Part shown: positions 16,527 to 24,841 of the stretch, piece by piece
How the letters are laid out: the number at the start of each line of letters is the position of its first letter
How positions within the stretch are numbered: the first letter of the stretch is position 1
Assembly: GCA_016716625.1 (NCBI GenBank)
Contig: JADJVJ010000006.1
Span: 372,001-436,000 of the forward strand
Source: Nostocoides sp.
Lineage (GTDB): Bacteria; Actinomycetota; Actinomycetes; Actinomycetales; Dermatophilaceae
Direction: 5' to 3'
Length of the DNA: 64,000 nt
The notes under the pieces: generated by a model
Told to the model about the DNA's origin: nothing
Databases searched by the model: none
Seen by the model: the letters and a program-made list of their open reading frames with translations, nothing else
Translations under genes and position numbers: made by a program

Positions 16527-19500
16527 GAGGGATGCTCACTCAGCGCAACGATCCGGGCGACCTCACGGGCCGGGTCCCGATAGAGGTCGAGCATCCAGAC
16601 CCGCACGTGCCGCCAGCCGAGCCGTTCGAGCTCGGCCGGACGGAGGCGGTCTCGGTCGCGGGCCGTCGGCAGCGCCGCGTAGGCCGCCCCGTCGGTCTCG
16701 ACCGCAAGCTCCTGGGCGCCCAGCCCGGAGGACACCGCAAGCTCGACCCGGTCCGCACCGGAGCCGACGTTCTCCCGCACGGTGAGCCCTGCCTGACGGA
16801 GCCGTCCGGCCAGTTGTCGGCCGAGTGCGGAGACTTCCAGCGCCGAGGTCCCCACGGTCGGCGCAGCCGATGCGGACCCGGTGGCGAGCGCCGCCAGCAG
16901 TTCGCGCAGGCGCTGTGGTCCGGCGGATCGCAACCGCTCCGGATCGAGGTCTTCGGCGCCGATGGAGGACACCACCGTGACCCGGTGCCGGGCTCGGGTC
17001 AGGGCCCGGGCGAGCAGGTGTTCTCCCCCGTTCCCGCCGAGGGCACCGAAGTGACGGAGCACCCGGCCGTGCGGTGTTCGCCCGTACCCCACGGCGAGGA
17101 TGACCTCGTCACGCACCAGGCTGCCAGCCTGTTCGACGGGCAGGACGACAGTCGGCTCCGGCCCGTGCGAGGCCAGCGCCGCGGCCAGATCTGGCCGGCT
17201 CTGCGCGGCCCGGAGCAGCGCAGCCTCGATGCGTTCGGCGTGAGCCTCGCTTAGGGTGACGACACCGCATGAACGGTCCGGGTTCGCGGCGACATGCTCG
17301 GCGACGAGTTCGGCGACCCGTTCAACCTCCGCCGAGGTCGTCTCGACCGCGCTGGACCCTTCGAGGGCCATCCCCACCCCATCGACCCGCTCGTGACGCA
17401 TCGTGGGGGCATCCGCGACCCCGGGCAGGGCCCGGAGTTGACCGTCATACACAAGGTCGTTGAGCACGGTCACGAGTTCACCCTGGACCCCGCGGTGGAG
17501 CCGTCTCAGGGTCTGCACCGGCAGGACCGGGAGGGCGGCGTCGAGCACTCCGAGCAGAGCCGGCGACCCCTCTCGTTCCCGAGAGGTGGTGGCCGGGGCG
17601 GTGGTGAAGGACGTCGGACCGGGCTGGGCGGGATCGCCGACGAGGACGACTTGGCGGCCTCGGGCGATCGCGCAGACCGCTGCCGCGGTGGCTACGCGGT
17701 GCGCGTCGTCGATGATGACGAGGTCACGGTCGTGGTCGACCGGGAGCAGCGCGCCGAGGGCGTACGGGCTCACCGCAAGACACGGCACCAGGGCTTGGAG
17801 CACACCCGCGTGAGTGGCGAGGAGGTCTCGGGGAGAGGGCGTATGCCGGTCGTTCGCGGCCGCCTCGCGCAGGTCCCGCTCCGCGCCGGGATGTTCGGCA
17901 AGGGCGGTGCGGGCCCGATCGCGCACGAGGGTACGCACGAGCCGGGCCTGCGCCGTGAGCGTGGCCGCATCGGTGACGGCAAAGGTGGCCGCGTGCGCGC
18001 GCAGGTCCGCACCGGAGAACTCGGTGAGCCCTGCATCGGTGAGCACGTGCTCGTCGGCCAGGGAGGACCACCAGCAGAGCCACAGCTCGCGACCGACCGC
18101 CCCGGCGGGCACGCCGCGGGCGGCCAGGTCTTCGACCAGGGGACCGAGGCCGCAGGCGCGGACCTCCTCGAGGAGCCCGCGCACGCGGGGGACGACGTCG
18201 ATCCGCTCCGGGGCCGCGGTGAGCCTGGCGACAACGGCGTCGAGCTCGGCGCGGTCGAGGTCGACCAGGCTTGCCCGCTCGGCGGCCCCCGGGAGCCGGT
18301 CGTCGAGCCAGTCCAGGTCGGCCGCGAAGGCGGCGTAGGACTCGGCCGCGACGTCGAGCGCGGGGGGGATCTCGGGACGCCCCCCGGGGCCGGCGAGGTC
18401 GCGCCAGGCACTGCGTTGCTCGTGGGCGCGGGCGAGGGCCGCGTGCAGGTCCGGAGGCGGCGGGCCCGGGCGGAGCAGGGAGCGGGCCTGGCGACGCAGC
18501 CGCCAACGGCTCCACCACCCCGGGCCGTCGGGGCGACGTTGCGCGGCGGGCGCGGTCGCGTCGACCAGCTCGGTGAGCGGCAGGTCGAACACCTCGGTGC
18601 GGAACGTCTCCAGGGTCTGGCGGACTTCCCCGACCGTATGCAGCAGCCGCCCCCAAGAAGACACCGTCGGCAGTGCGGGCAGCCGGATGCCGACGAACAC
18701 CTCGGTCATCGTCGCCTGGAGGTCCTCGACCCGGCCCGCGGCGAGCCCACTCACGATGGCTTGCGCACGCGCCGCATCGTCCTCGGTTTCCAAGTCCGCC
18801 CCGAACCAAGGGTCCTCGCTCGTGCCCGCGTCCCAGGCGCCGAGCGCGGCAAGTTCCTCGAGGGCCGCGGCGTGCCTGCGGGCACCATCGAGCGGTATGC
18901 CGTCGAGCACCTCCCGGGGCAGCCGCACCTTGGTCCGTGGCGCGGGATCCGCGTCGGCGAGGTCCGCGACGGCGTCGATGATCTCGGCAGGGCTGACCCC
19001 GGCCGGTCGCCGCGGTTCGTGGAAGAGCGCCACGTGCGCCTCCAGGGCCTCCCGGGCAGCGGTGTGCGCAGGCGCACTGACCCGGTCTCCGTCGGGGCTC
19101 TCCTGGGCGAGGACGGCATCGAGGGCGCCGACGAACCGCGCAGCGGTGGCCAGATGGCCGTCATGACCGTCGGCAAGCTCGACGACGAGGGAGCCCAGTC
19201 CCACGCTGTCGAGCCGGGCCGTGAGCGAGCGCAGGCTGTCCCGGCTTTCGCTGACCAGCAGGACGCTGCGGCCGTCGGCGGCATACGTGCTGATGAGGTT
19301 GGCGATCGTTTGGGTGGCTCCGGTGCCCGGTGGTGCGTCGATGACGAGGTGGCCGCCCCGGCGCACAGCCTCAATCGCCGCCTGCTGGTCGGGGTCGGTG
19401 TCCAGGACGAGTCCGCGACCATGGTCCTGCAGCGGTGGTGCCGTTCGCGGCTGGGGGACCGGCGCACCGGCGAGCGCGGCGACGACGTCGTGGGCGGCCA

Positions 19501-20359
19501 GCGCCTCCCCGTGGGCGCCGAGCGCCGCGAGGTCGGCCACGGACGCGGCCTTGGAGTAGGTGAAGGTCGTCGCAGTGACCGTCGGAGCCACGGTGAACCC
19601 GGGCACCGATGAGCACAGTGCCGTGAGCTCCTCATGGACCTGTCGGGGCGCGAAGACGCCCTCTGGCCACGCGAGTGCGGCAAGCGCCCCTGGGTCGACC
19701 TGAAGGCTGGCCGCGGCGTTTAGGTACTGGAGCAGGGCCGGGTTGACCTCGACCCCGTCGGCCAGTTCGAGGAGGTGGTCCCCCTCGCCGCCGACCGGCC
19801 GCAGCGTGCACGCCCGCAGCAGCACCGGCGCGGCCGGGACGCGGGCGGCGTGGGTGGGCGTCCAGGTGGCCGTGCCGTACGCGACGCAGGCCCCGGTGAG
19901 GCCGTGCTCTTCGACGAGTTCGCTCGCCTTGGCCCGGATCCGCGAGGCGCTGACCCGGGCCTGCGCGAGGGACTTCGGCTCGCGGACCAGGTCGGAGAGC
20001 CGCGTCGGGTTCCCGGCCGCGAGTCGGGTGAGCCCGGCGGGGTGAGCCAGGGTGAGGTCGAGGACGTGAGCCGGGGCCTCGGCGGCCCAGAGCAGGTTGT
20101 TGGGTCCGCCGACCTCAACGAGCGTGGCCGTCCACTCCCGGGTCGCTGCACGGACGGCCGCGAGCCGCTCCGTGGGGAGTTCTGGGACCGGGCGTTTCGG
20201 GACAGCCGGGCTGGATGGGGCGCCGCTGGCCGAGTCCCTTGCGCCCGCCGGCATACCGTCCTCGGGGTCCGTAGAGCCCGCTAGGGGGCGTTCGGCCCTG
20301 GTCTCTCCCGGCACCGGGGCGTCGGCTCGGCGACCCCCGAAGACACGGAACGGACTCAT
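16523..20359 (-). CDS. Large SF1 helicase-like protein with C-terminal nuclease-like domain and altered Walker A
   Basis: 1278 residues. The helicase core is split by a long insertion. Motif I reads APPGTGATQT with Ala348 where the catalytic Lys should be. Motif II near residue 883 is IIDDAH (DD in place of DE), and motif III resembles VLVGDPAQPGP. The C-terminal 110 residues (from RQLAGRLRQAGLTVRENVG to WMLDLYRDP) look like a Vsr/MTES_1575-type PD-(D/E)XK domain, with ELAVETDG as a candidate acidic site. It may therefore bind rather than hydrolyse ATP normally. TAGCCT at 20371-20366 is six bases before the ATG. Similar helicase-nuclease giants occur in phage defence, but context here is housekeeping. 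Confidence 0.75.
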   Translation of the reverse strand: MSPFRVFGGRRADAPVPGETRAERPLAGSTDPEDGMPAGARDSASGAPSSPAVPKRPVPELPTERLAAVRAATREWTATLVEVGGPNNLLWAAEAPAHVLDLTLAHPAGLTRLAAGNPTRLSDLVREPKSLAQARVSASRIRAKASELVEEHGLTGACVAYGTATWTPTHAARVPAAPVLLRACTLRPVGGEGDHLLELADGVEVNPALLQYLNAAASLQVDPGALAALAWPEGVFAPRQVHEELTALCSSVPGFTVAPTVTATTFTYSKAASVADLAALGAHGEALAAHDVVAALAGAPVPQPRTAPPLQDHGRGLVLDTDPDQQAAIEAVRRGGHLVIDAPPGTGATQTIANLISTYAADGRSVLLVSESRDSLRSLTARLDSVGLGSLVVELADGHDGHLATAARFVGALDAVLAQESPDGDRVSAPAHTAAREALEAHVALFHEPRRPAGVSPAEIIDAVADLADADPAPRTKVRLPREVLDGIPLDGARRHAAALEELAALGAWDAGTSEDPWFGADLETEDDAARAQAIVSGLAAGRVEDLQATMTEVFVGIRLPALPTVSSWGRLLHTVGEVRQTLETFRTEVFDLPLTELVDATAPAAQRRPDGPGWWSRWRLRRQARSLLRPGPPPPDLHAALARAHEQRSAWRDLAGPGGRPEIPPALDVAAESYAAFAADLDWLDDRLPGAAERASLVDLDRAELDAVVARLTAAPERIDVVPRVRGLLEEVRACGLGPLVEDLAARGVPAGAVGRELWLCWWSSLADEHVLTDAGLTEFSGADLRAHAATFAVTDAATLTAQARLVRTLVRDRARTALAEHPGAERDLREAAANDRHTPSPRDLLATHAGVLQALVPCLAVSPYALGALLPVDHDRDLVIIDDAHRVATAAAVCAIARGRQVVLVGDPAQPGPTSFTTAPATTSREREGSPALLGVLDAALPVLPVQTLRRLHRGVQGELVTVLNDLVYDGQLRALPGVADAPTMRHERVDGVGMALEGSSAVETTSAEVERVAELVAEHVAANPDRSCGVVTLSEAHAERIEAALLRAAQSRPDLAAALASHGPEPTVVLPVEQAGSLVRDEVILAVGYGRTPHGRVLRHFGALGGNGGEHLLARALTRARHRVTVVSSIGAEDLDPERLRSAGPQRLRELLAALATGSASAAPTVGTSALEVSALGRQLAGRLRQAGLTVRENVGSGADRVELAVSSGLGAQELAVETDGAAYAALPTARDRDRLRPAELERLGWRHVRVWMLDLYRDPAREVARIVALSEHPS

Positions 20360-20363
20360 CTGG

Positions 20364-21635
20364 TCAGGCTAACAAGCGTTCCCGTGCAGCCGTGGGAGTG
20401 AGCGCCGCGACGAGCCCGACGGCCACCGCGAATCCCAGGGCTGCGAGGGCCAGGACGTGATAGGACGCCTCGGCCACGATGACGCCGCCGACGGCTCCGC
20501 CGAGGGCCGCCGACAGGCCGGTGAGGACGTCCGCGGCTCCCTGGGCTGCGGGCCGCTGCGCCGGGGTCAGGGCGCCGGTGAGCAGGGATGATCCCGAAAC
20601 GAAGGTGCACGACCAGCCGAGCCCAAGCAGGAACAGCCCGGCGAGCAAGGAGTTCGAATGGCCAGTGGGTGCAGTCGAGGCGAGCAGTGCGGCACTGGAC
20701 AGGATCATCGAGCCGACCAGGGCGATGGCCCGCCCGCCGAAACGGTCGACGGCCAGGCCGGTGAGCGGGCTGAAGGCGAACATGCCGAGCACGTGCACGC
20801 TGATGACGAAGCCGATGAGTTCCAGGCTGGCCTGGCCGTGCGCCATGTGCAGGGGGGTCATCACCATGACGCTCACCATGACGCCGTGGCCGAGGGCGAG
20901 CGTGAGCAGACCGAGGCGGGCCTGCGGGAGGCGGGCGGCCATGGTCAGGCCGCGGAGGACGGAGCGCTCGGCCGGTTCCTCGGCGGTGTCGGTGGCCGCC
21001 GCCGCGAGCCGCCGGGACTCCAGCAGCGGGTCGGGGCGCAGCAGCAGGAGCAGGACGGCGATGGCGCAGAACAGACCGACGACCGAGAAGACGTACGCCC
21101 CGGCCAGGCTCGGGATGCCGAGCGCACGGGCCACCGGCGCGGCCGGGCCGGTGAGGTTGGGCCCGGCAACGCTGCCGATCGTCGTAGCCCAGACCACCAC
21201 GGAGAGGTCGCGCGCACGGCGTTCGGGCAGCGCGAGGTCAGCGGCGGCATACCGAGTCGTCGAGTTAGAGGCGGTCGCTCCGCCGAAGAGGACCGCGGAG
21301 ACGAGGAAGAGCGGGAAACTGCCCCACACGGCGCTCGCGATGGTGCCGAGCGCGCCGATGACCGCAGCCGCGTACCCGAGGACGAGACCGGGGCGTCGGC
21401 CACGCGCCGCGCAGACCGCGGCGATGGGGATTGCGAGCAGCGCGGAGCCGAGAACCTGGAAGGTGCCGCCGAGACCGGCCCACGTTGCCGACCCGCTGAG
21501 CCGTTCGGCGAGCAGCGGTCCGACGGCGACGCCCGCGGTGAGGGACATCCCGCCGAGGATCTGTGAGCCGATGAGGGTGGTGACGACTCTGCGTTGCAAC
21601 CGGGCGCGGGGGTCGGCCGGTGCGGTTGTCGTCAC
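20364..21635 (-). CDS. Major facilitator superfamily transporter
   Basis: 423 residues from a GTG, with about twelve hydrophobic segments and the MFS loop motif in FGGRAIALVG and AARGRRPGLVLGYAAA. It would move a small molecule, possibly as a drug exporter, by proton coupling; substrate unknown. The gene ends five bases before the start of the helicase-like gene, and its last codons carry that gene's -10 box. A GGCATAC word lies just upstream of the start. It diverges from tRNA-Arg. Confidence 0.85.
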   Translation of the reverse strand: MTTTAPADPRARLQRRVVTTLIGSQILGGMSLTAGVAVGPLLAERLSGSATWAGLGGTFQVLGSALLAIPIAAVCAARGRRPGLVLGYAAAVIGALGTIASAVWGSFPLFLVSAVLFGGATASNSTTRYAAADLALPERRARDLSVVVWATTIGSVAGPNLTGPAAPVARALGIPSLAGAYVFSVVGLFCAIAVLLLLLRPDPLLESRRLAAAATDTAEEPAERSVLRGLTMAARLPQARLGLLTLALGHGVMVSVMVMTPLHMAHGQASLELIGFVISVHVLGMFAFSPLTGLAVDRFGGRAIALVGSMILSSAALLASTAPTGHSNSLLAGLFLLGLGWSCTFVSGSSLLTGALTPAQRPAAQGAADVLTGLSAALGGAVGGVIVAEASYHVLALAALGFAVAVGLVAALTPTAARERLLA

Positions 21636-21716
21636 GAGGGTTGAGTATGCCGTGTGCGGACGGGCCGCCGATCATCGGTAGGGTTGTGGCCCGGCCCGCG
21701 CGCTGCGGGGGCCGTT

Positions 21717-21788
21717 GCCCTCGTAGCTCAGGGGAAGAGCACTTCTCTCCTAAAGAAGGTGTCGCAGGTTCGAATCCTGCCGGGGGCA
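21717..21788 (+). tRNA. tRNA-Arg (anticodon CCT)
   Basis: Acceptor stem GCCCTCG/CGGGGGC, D-arm AGCTCAGGGGAAGAGC, anticodon stem CTTCT/AGAAG with loop CTCCTAA, and a T-arm with AGGTTCGAATCCT. The anticodon CCT reads AGG, a rare codon in this G+C-rich sequence. CCA is not encoded. TAGGGT at 21679-21684 is a plausible -10 box. A hairpin follows at 21804. Confidence 0.96.
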
Positions 21789-21803
21789 CCCTGCTTTTCG
21801 CTC

Positions 21804-21858
21804 GCCGGGTCGATGTATGTGCGCACCCGGATCCGGCCCGCGCATACATCGACCCGGC
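21804..21858. terminator. Hairpin between tRNA-Arg and the NlpC/P60 gene
   Basis: A perfect 15-bp stem of GCCGGGTCGATGTAT (21804-21818) and its complement (21844-21858) encloses 25 bases that can pair further as TGCGC/GCGC. It lies between two convergent transcripts and can end both. The stem carries GTATGTGCG, a relative of the overrepresented word but not an exact copy. Confidence 0.7.
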
Positions 21859-21882
21859 AAGAGGGGAGGGACGACGCACGCG

Positions 21883-22659
21883 TCAGAGGCGGCCGAAGTA
21901 GTAGCTCCCCCAGAGCGGACGCTCGACGACCCGGCCGGCGCTCGTGCTCGCCTCGATGGACATTCCGCCACCGGAGTAGATGCCGACATGCCAGGCGGGA
22001 GAACCCCAGAAGACGAGGTCACCCGGTACGGGGTTGGAGACGCGGGTGGTGAGGCGGCGCTGCGACTCGCTCTGGTGCGGAAGGCTGATGCCGACGGCCG
22101 CGAACGCGGTCAGGGTCATCCCGGAGCAGTCCATCCCGGACATGCTGGCGCCACCGAGGACGTAGCGAACCCCGAGCAGGGCGCGGGCGGCGTTCACCAC
22201 GGCGCTGGCGGAGGCGCGGGGGGCGGGAGCGGGCGCTGCGGGCACCAGGGTGACTCGGCTGGACGAGCGGCTCACCGTGCCGGATGCGGCCGTCACCGCA
22301 CGGGTGGAGACCACGACCGGCTTGGGCTTGGGCTTGGCGACCGCCGTGATGCCGCTGACCCCAAAGGTCTCGCGGGCGGCCGGCGCCGCCGAAGCGGGCG
22401 CGGCAAGCACGGTGCTGGCGAGCGCCTTCGGTGCGGCGGCGAGCGACTCCGCGCCCGCGGGAGCAGCCTTAGGCGCCTGCTGGAGTGGGGTCGCCGACGC
22501 CGGCATGGCGAATGCGGCAACGAGGCCACCAGATGCAGCCAGGACAGCGGAGGCGCGCGCCCCGTGCTCTCCGGCGCGGGAGAGGACCCCAGCGATCTCG
22601 GAGACCGGGTTGTAGCGACTCTGCGTGCGGTGGCGACCGTGCGCCGGGGATGTGGTCAC
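21883..22659 (-). CDS. Secreted NlpC/P60 peptidoglycan hydrolase
   Basis: 258 residues from GTG 22659, which has GGAGGT just upstream. A hydrophobic segment near residues 38-56 (VLAASGGLVAAFAMPASA) can act as export signal. An Ala/Pro-rich linker follows, then the NlpC/P60 domain with catalytic Cys in MSGMDCSGMTL and His in AWHVGIYSG. The family cleaves D-Glu/meso-DAP-type bonds in stem peptides. Expression is likely doubly controlled: a c-di-AMP riboswitch (22664-22873) and a regulated promoter (22912-22951) lie upstream. The frame extends upstream into the riboswitch, so the longer form is rejected. Confidence 0.9.
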   Translation of the reverse strand: MTTSPAHGRHRTQSRYNPVSEIAGVLSRAGEHGARASAVLAASGGLVAAFAMPASATPLQQAPKAAPAGAESLAAAPKALASTVLAAPASAAPAARETFGVSGITAVAKPKPKPVVVSTRAVTAASGTVSRSSSRVTLVPAAPAPAPRASASAVVNAARALLGVRYVLGGASMSGMDCSGMTLTAFAAVGISLPHQSESQRRLTTRVSNPVPGDLVFWGSPAWHVGIYSGGGMSIEASTSAGRVVERPLWGSYYFGRL

Positions 22660-22663
22660 GTGA

Positions 22664-22873
22664 ACCTCCAACGCCTGCGAGGTGAGCTGTCGGGTTCGGG
22701 CTGAGGTTTCAGATGCCCGGTCCTGGTTCGGGTCGCACACAGCGTCTCGAACAAGGACTTCACCCCAAGGAGCCGCCGGACCGTCCGGTCCGATGACCCC
22801 ACAAGTGGGTCCCCCGCCCCTGCCAAGCGGTTGTGCGATGTGCCCGCAGGTGGTGGCAGGACTCGGCGTACCA
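22664..22873 (-). ncRNA. Cyclic di-AMP riboswitch (ydaO-yuaA type)
   Basis: Minus-strand sequence contains the ordered ydaO-yuaA landmarks: GGTACGCCGAGTCCTGCC at the 5' side, GCAGGGGCGGGGGACCCA, TTGGGGTGAAGTCC, then CCCGAACCCGACAGCTCACC and TCGCAGGCGTTGGAGGT. Such elements precede NlpC/P60 and Rpf cell-wall hydrolase genes in actinobacteria and usually switch expression off when c-di-AMP is high. The 3' end contains the GGAGGT ribosome binding site, which would allow translational control. Confidence 0.92.
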
Positions 22874-22911
22874 CCCTCGGGAGCACCCTCGTGATGAGGG
22901 GGCTGAGAGAA

Positions 22912-22951
22912 ACCGTACCTGCCGATGACCCAAATGTCACATTTCGGTCAC
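22912..22951 (-). promoter_or_regulatory. Promoter with GTGAC direct repeat, NlpC/P60 gene
   Basis: Minus strand: GTGACC (22951-22946), five bases, GTGACA (22940-22935), then 17 bases, then TACGGT (22917-22912) as -10. The second repeat occupies the -35 position. The two genes downstream have the same arrangement with identical spacings. An 11-bp repeat period fits tandem binding of an OmpR-family response regulator; MtrA, which controls NlpC/Rpf genes in other actinobacteria, is the best guess. Confidence 0.65.
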
Positions 22952-23004
22952 GGCGCGGCTACTTGCCGGTCACTAGACCGCAGGCTGACCCGGGAGCGTG
23001 GGGC

Positions 23005-23790
23005 TCAGTAGACCGAGATGTGCACGTGGTCGTAGTGGTTCGCGGTGATCGACCCGCGGTCCTCCATGGGCCGCCAGTATGGCGAGGACGTCGTCCAGAT
23101 CCGCTGCCGCCAGATGACGTACTTGATCCCGAAGTCACCCACGTGCGCCAGGGCGAACGAGGCCACCGCGTCCCCCTGGGACTGCGAGGTGATCATGACG
23201 TCGACCGCACGACCCGAGCCATGGTCGCCCGGGTCCCCGGGACGCAGGCCGCCGATGTTGGAGATCCCGAACGCCGACTTCACCGCGCTGTAGACCTTGC
23301 ACGCGTTGGTGGTGAGGCCACCGCCGCACGAGCCCAGGGTGTAGGACCGCGAGCTCGTCGCCGCGGGGCCGCTGCCACCAGGCGCCGTCGAGCCGCCGGA
23401 GGTGGTCTTGGGGGCGGCCTTCTCGACGGGTTTGGCAACGGCCTTGACCCCGGACACGCCGACCTCGACACCGGGTTGGGGAGCGAGCGCGTCCGGCGCC
23501 TCCAAGGCGTCGAGCGTCCCGGTGCGCACCGTGGACCGAGAGAGGGAGTCCGAGGAGCCCTGCGAACGCACCTGTGCCAGAGCGGCATTCGCCGCGGGAA
23601 GGCTCAACGCCTGGGCCGGCTCAAGGTCCTGCGGCACGGTGAGCGCCACGCCGACCCCGGTGAGCACGGCGACCCCCACGACGGACTTCACGATGGTCGA
23701 GCGGTGCAGCTGACGCACGGCCGAGCGCAGATCAGGGAAGCGACGAACGGCCCCGGAGGCCCGGCGAGCGGAACGGGTCGGCAGTGCCAC
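23005..23790 (-). CDS. Secreted protein with HxxxxxD/HDHVH peptidase-like C-terminal domain (paralogue 1)
   Basis: 261 residues from GTG 23790, which has AAAAGGG six bases upstream; GTG 23796 is too close to it. One hydrophobic segment near residues 36-52 serves export. A low-complexity linker follows. The C-terminal 110 residues contain GLRPGDPGDHGSGRAVDVMI and NHYDHVHISVY, the conserved domain also found in D,D-peptidase-like and VanY-like actinobacterial proteins; His and Asp could bind zinc. Activity on the wall is inferred. It is a close paralogue of the next gene and has the same promoter type. Confidence 0.78.
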   Translation of the reverse strand: MALPTRSARRASGAVRRFPDLRSAVRQLHRSTIVKSVVGVAVLTGVGVALTVPQDLEPAQALSLPAANAALAQVRSQGSSDSLSRSTVRTGTLDALEAPDALAPQPGVEVGVSGVKAVAKPVEKAAPKTTSGGSTAPGGSGPAATSSRSYTLGSCGGGLTTNACKVYSAVKSAFGISNIGGLRPGDPGDHGSGRAVDVMITSQSQGDAVASFALAHVGDFGIKYVIWRQRIWTTSSPYWRPMEDRGSITANHYDHVHISVY

Positions 23791-23833
23791 AGGCACCCCT
23801 TTTCACGGTTGGTCGGCGGTGAGGTCTCGGGCC

Positions 23834-23873
23834 ACGCTACACACGAATTCCCCGAATGTCACAAAAGGGTCAC
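23834..23873 (-). promoter_or_regulatory. Promoter with GTGAC direct repeat, paralogue 1
   Basis: Minus strand: GTGACC (23873-23868), five bases, GTGACA (23862-23857), 17 bases, TAGCGT (23839-23834). The spacings equal those of the promoters at 22.9 and 24.8 kb. The intervening sequence is unrelated apart from TTCGGG just after the second repeat, so conservation is of the elements. Confidence 0.65.
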
Positions 23874-23897
23874 GGTGCGGCGGCGACTCGGCCGACG

Positions 23898-24722
23898 TCA
23901 GAGAACGGAGATGTGGACGTGGTCCATATGGTTCTGGGTCGGCGATCCACGGTCCCCCATGAGCCGCCAGGCACCGCGCTCGGGCTTCCAGGACCGCTGC
24001 TGCCAGATGACGTACTTGATGTTGAACTCCTTGGCGTGCGCCAGGACGAACGCGGCCACCGCGTCACCCTGAGCCTTGGAGGTGATCATGACGTCGATCG
24101 CACGACCCGACCCGTGGTCGAGCGGATCGCCCGGGCGCAGCCCACCGATGTTGGTGAGCCCGAACGCCGACCGCACCGCGGAGTAGACCCGCTGGCCGTT
24201 GACGGTGAGGCCCTTACCGCGCCCCTCGCGGGCGTATGCCGTGAGGCTGTAGCGCACGAGGGCCACGGTCTCAGGGTCGAGAGCGGCAGCGTAGGCGTTG
24301 GGGACGGCCTGCACGCCGGAGACACCGAAGGAGGTGGCGTCGGCGATCGGTCCGGTCGGGGCGTCCAGGGCGCCCTCCTCGGCCTCCGAACCGAGGTCGC
24401 CCTCGAGGGCCACCCGCGAGGAGGAAGCGTTACGGCTCACCGAGCCACCGTCTGCGGAGCGTTCGGCAGCGGCGGTGGACCCCGCGGTGGACAGTGCGAG
24501 CGCCTGGTCGCCGGACTCCGCCGACGGCAGCAAGAGCGCGGTGGCGAGACCAGCGACGACACTGAGGCCCGCCGCCGACTTCAGCGCGCCCCGCGGACCG
24601 ACGGCCTGGGCCGCTCCAGCGAGTTCACGCGGCGACGCCAGTGCCAGGACACGGCTGCGACGCGGACGCGCGACAGCGTGGCGGCCGGGCGCACGGTGAC
24701 GTCCAGGAGTACGGGAGGACAC
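23898..24722 (-). CDS. Secreted protein with HDHVH peptidase-like C-terminal domain (paralogue 2)
   Basis: 274 residues from GTG 24722, which has AAAGGGA nine bases upstream; the ATG at 24746 lies before that ribosome binding site. A hydrophobic segment near residues 50-66 (ALKSAAGLSVVAGLATALLL) provides export. The C-terminus SAFGLTNIGGLRPGDPLDHG and NHMDHVHISVL matches the previous gene over about 110 residues, while the linkers differ. This indicates an old tandem duplication. The probable role is in cell-wall remodelling; catalysis has not been shown for this domain. Confidence 0.78.
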   Translation of the reverse strand: MSSRTPGRHRAPGRHAVARPRRSRVLALASPRELAGAAQAVGPRGALKSAAGLSVVAGLATALLLPSAESGDQALALSTAGSTAAAERSADGGSVSRNASSSRVALEGDLGSEAEEGALDAPTGPIADATSFGVSGVQAVPNAYAAALDPETVALVRYSLTAYAREGRGKGLTVNGQRVYSAVRSAFGLTNIGGLRPGDPLDHGSGRAIDVMITSKAQGDAVAAFVLAHAKEFNIKYVIWQQRSWKPERGAWRLMGDRGSPTQNHMDHVHISVL

Positions 24723-24766
24723 GAAGGAAGGTCCCTTTCGGGGCAACGGCGGTGAGGATTCCGTCC

Positions 24767-24806
24767 AGGGTAGCCGCCAGGAACCCGAAAGTCACATTCA
24801 GGTAAC
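24767..24806 (-). promoter_or_regulatory. Promoter with GTNAC direct repeat, paralogue 2
   Basis: Minus strand: GTTACC (24806-24801), five bases, GTGACT (24795-24790), 17 bases, TACCCT (24772-24767). One base differs in each half site from the other two promoters, but the 11-bp period and the 17-bp distance to the -10 are the same. Confidence 0.62.
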
Positions 24807-24841
24807 GACAATGGCTCGACAGCCCGGCGACGGCGCGCTTG

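Noticed and set aside
17294..19612. Open frame of 772 codons on the plus strand
   Set aside because: Antisense to the helicase-like gene, with low-complexity Gly/Arg composition.
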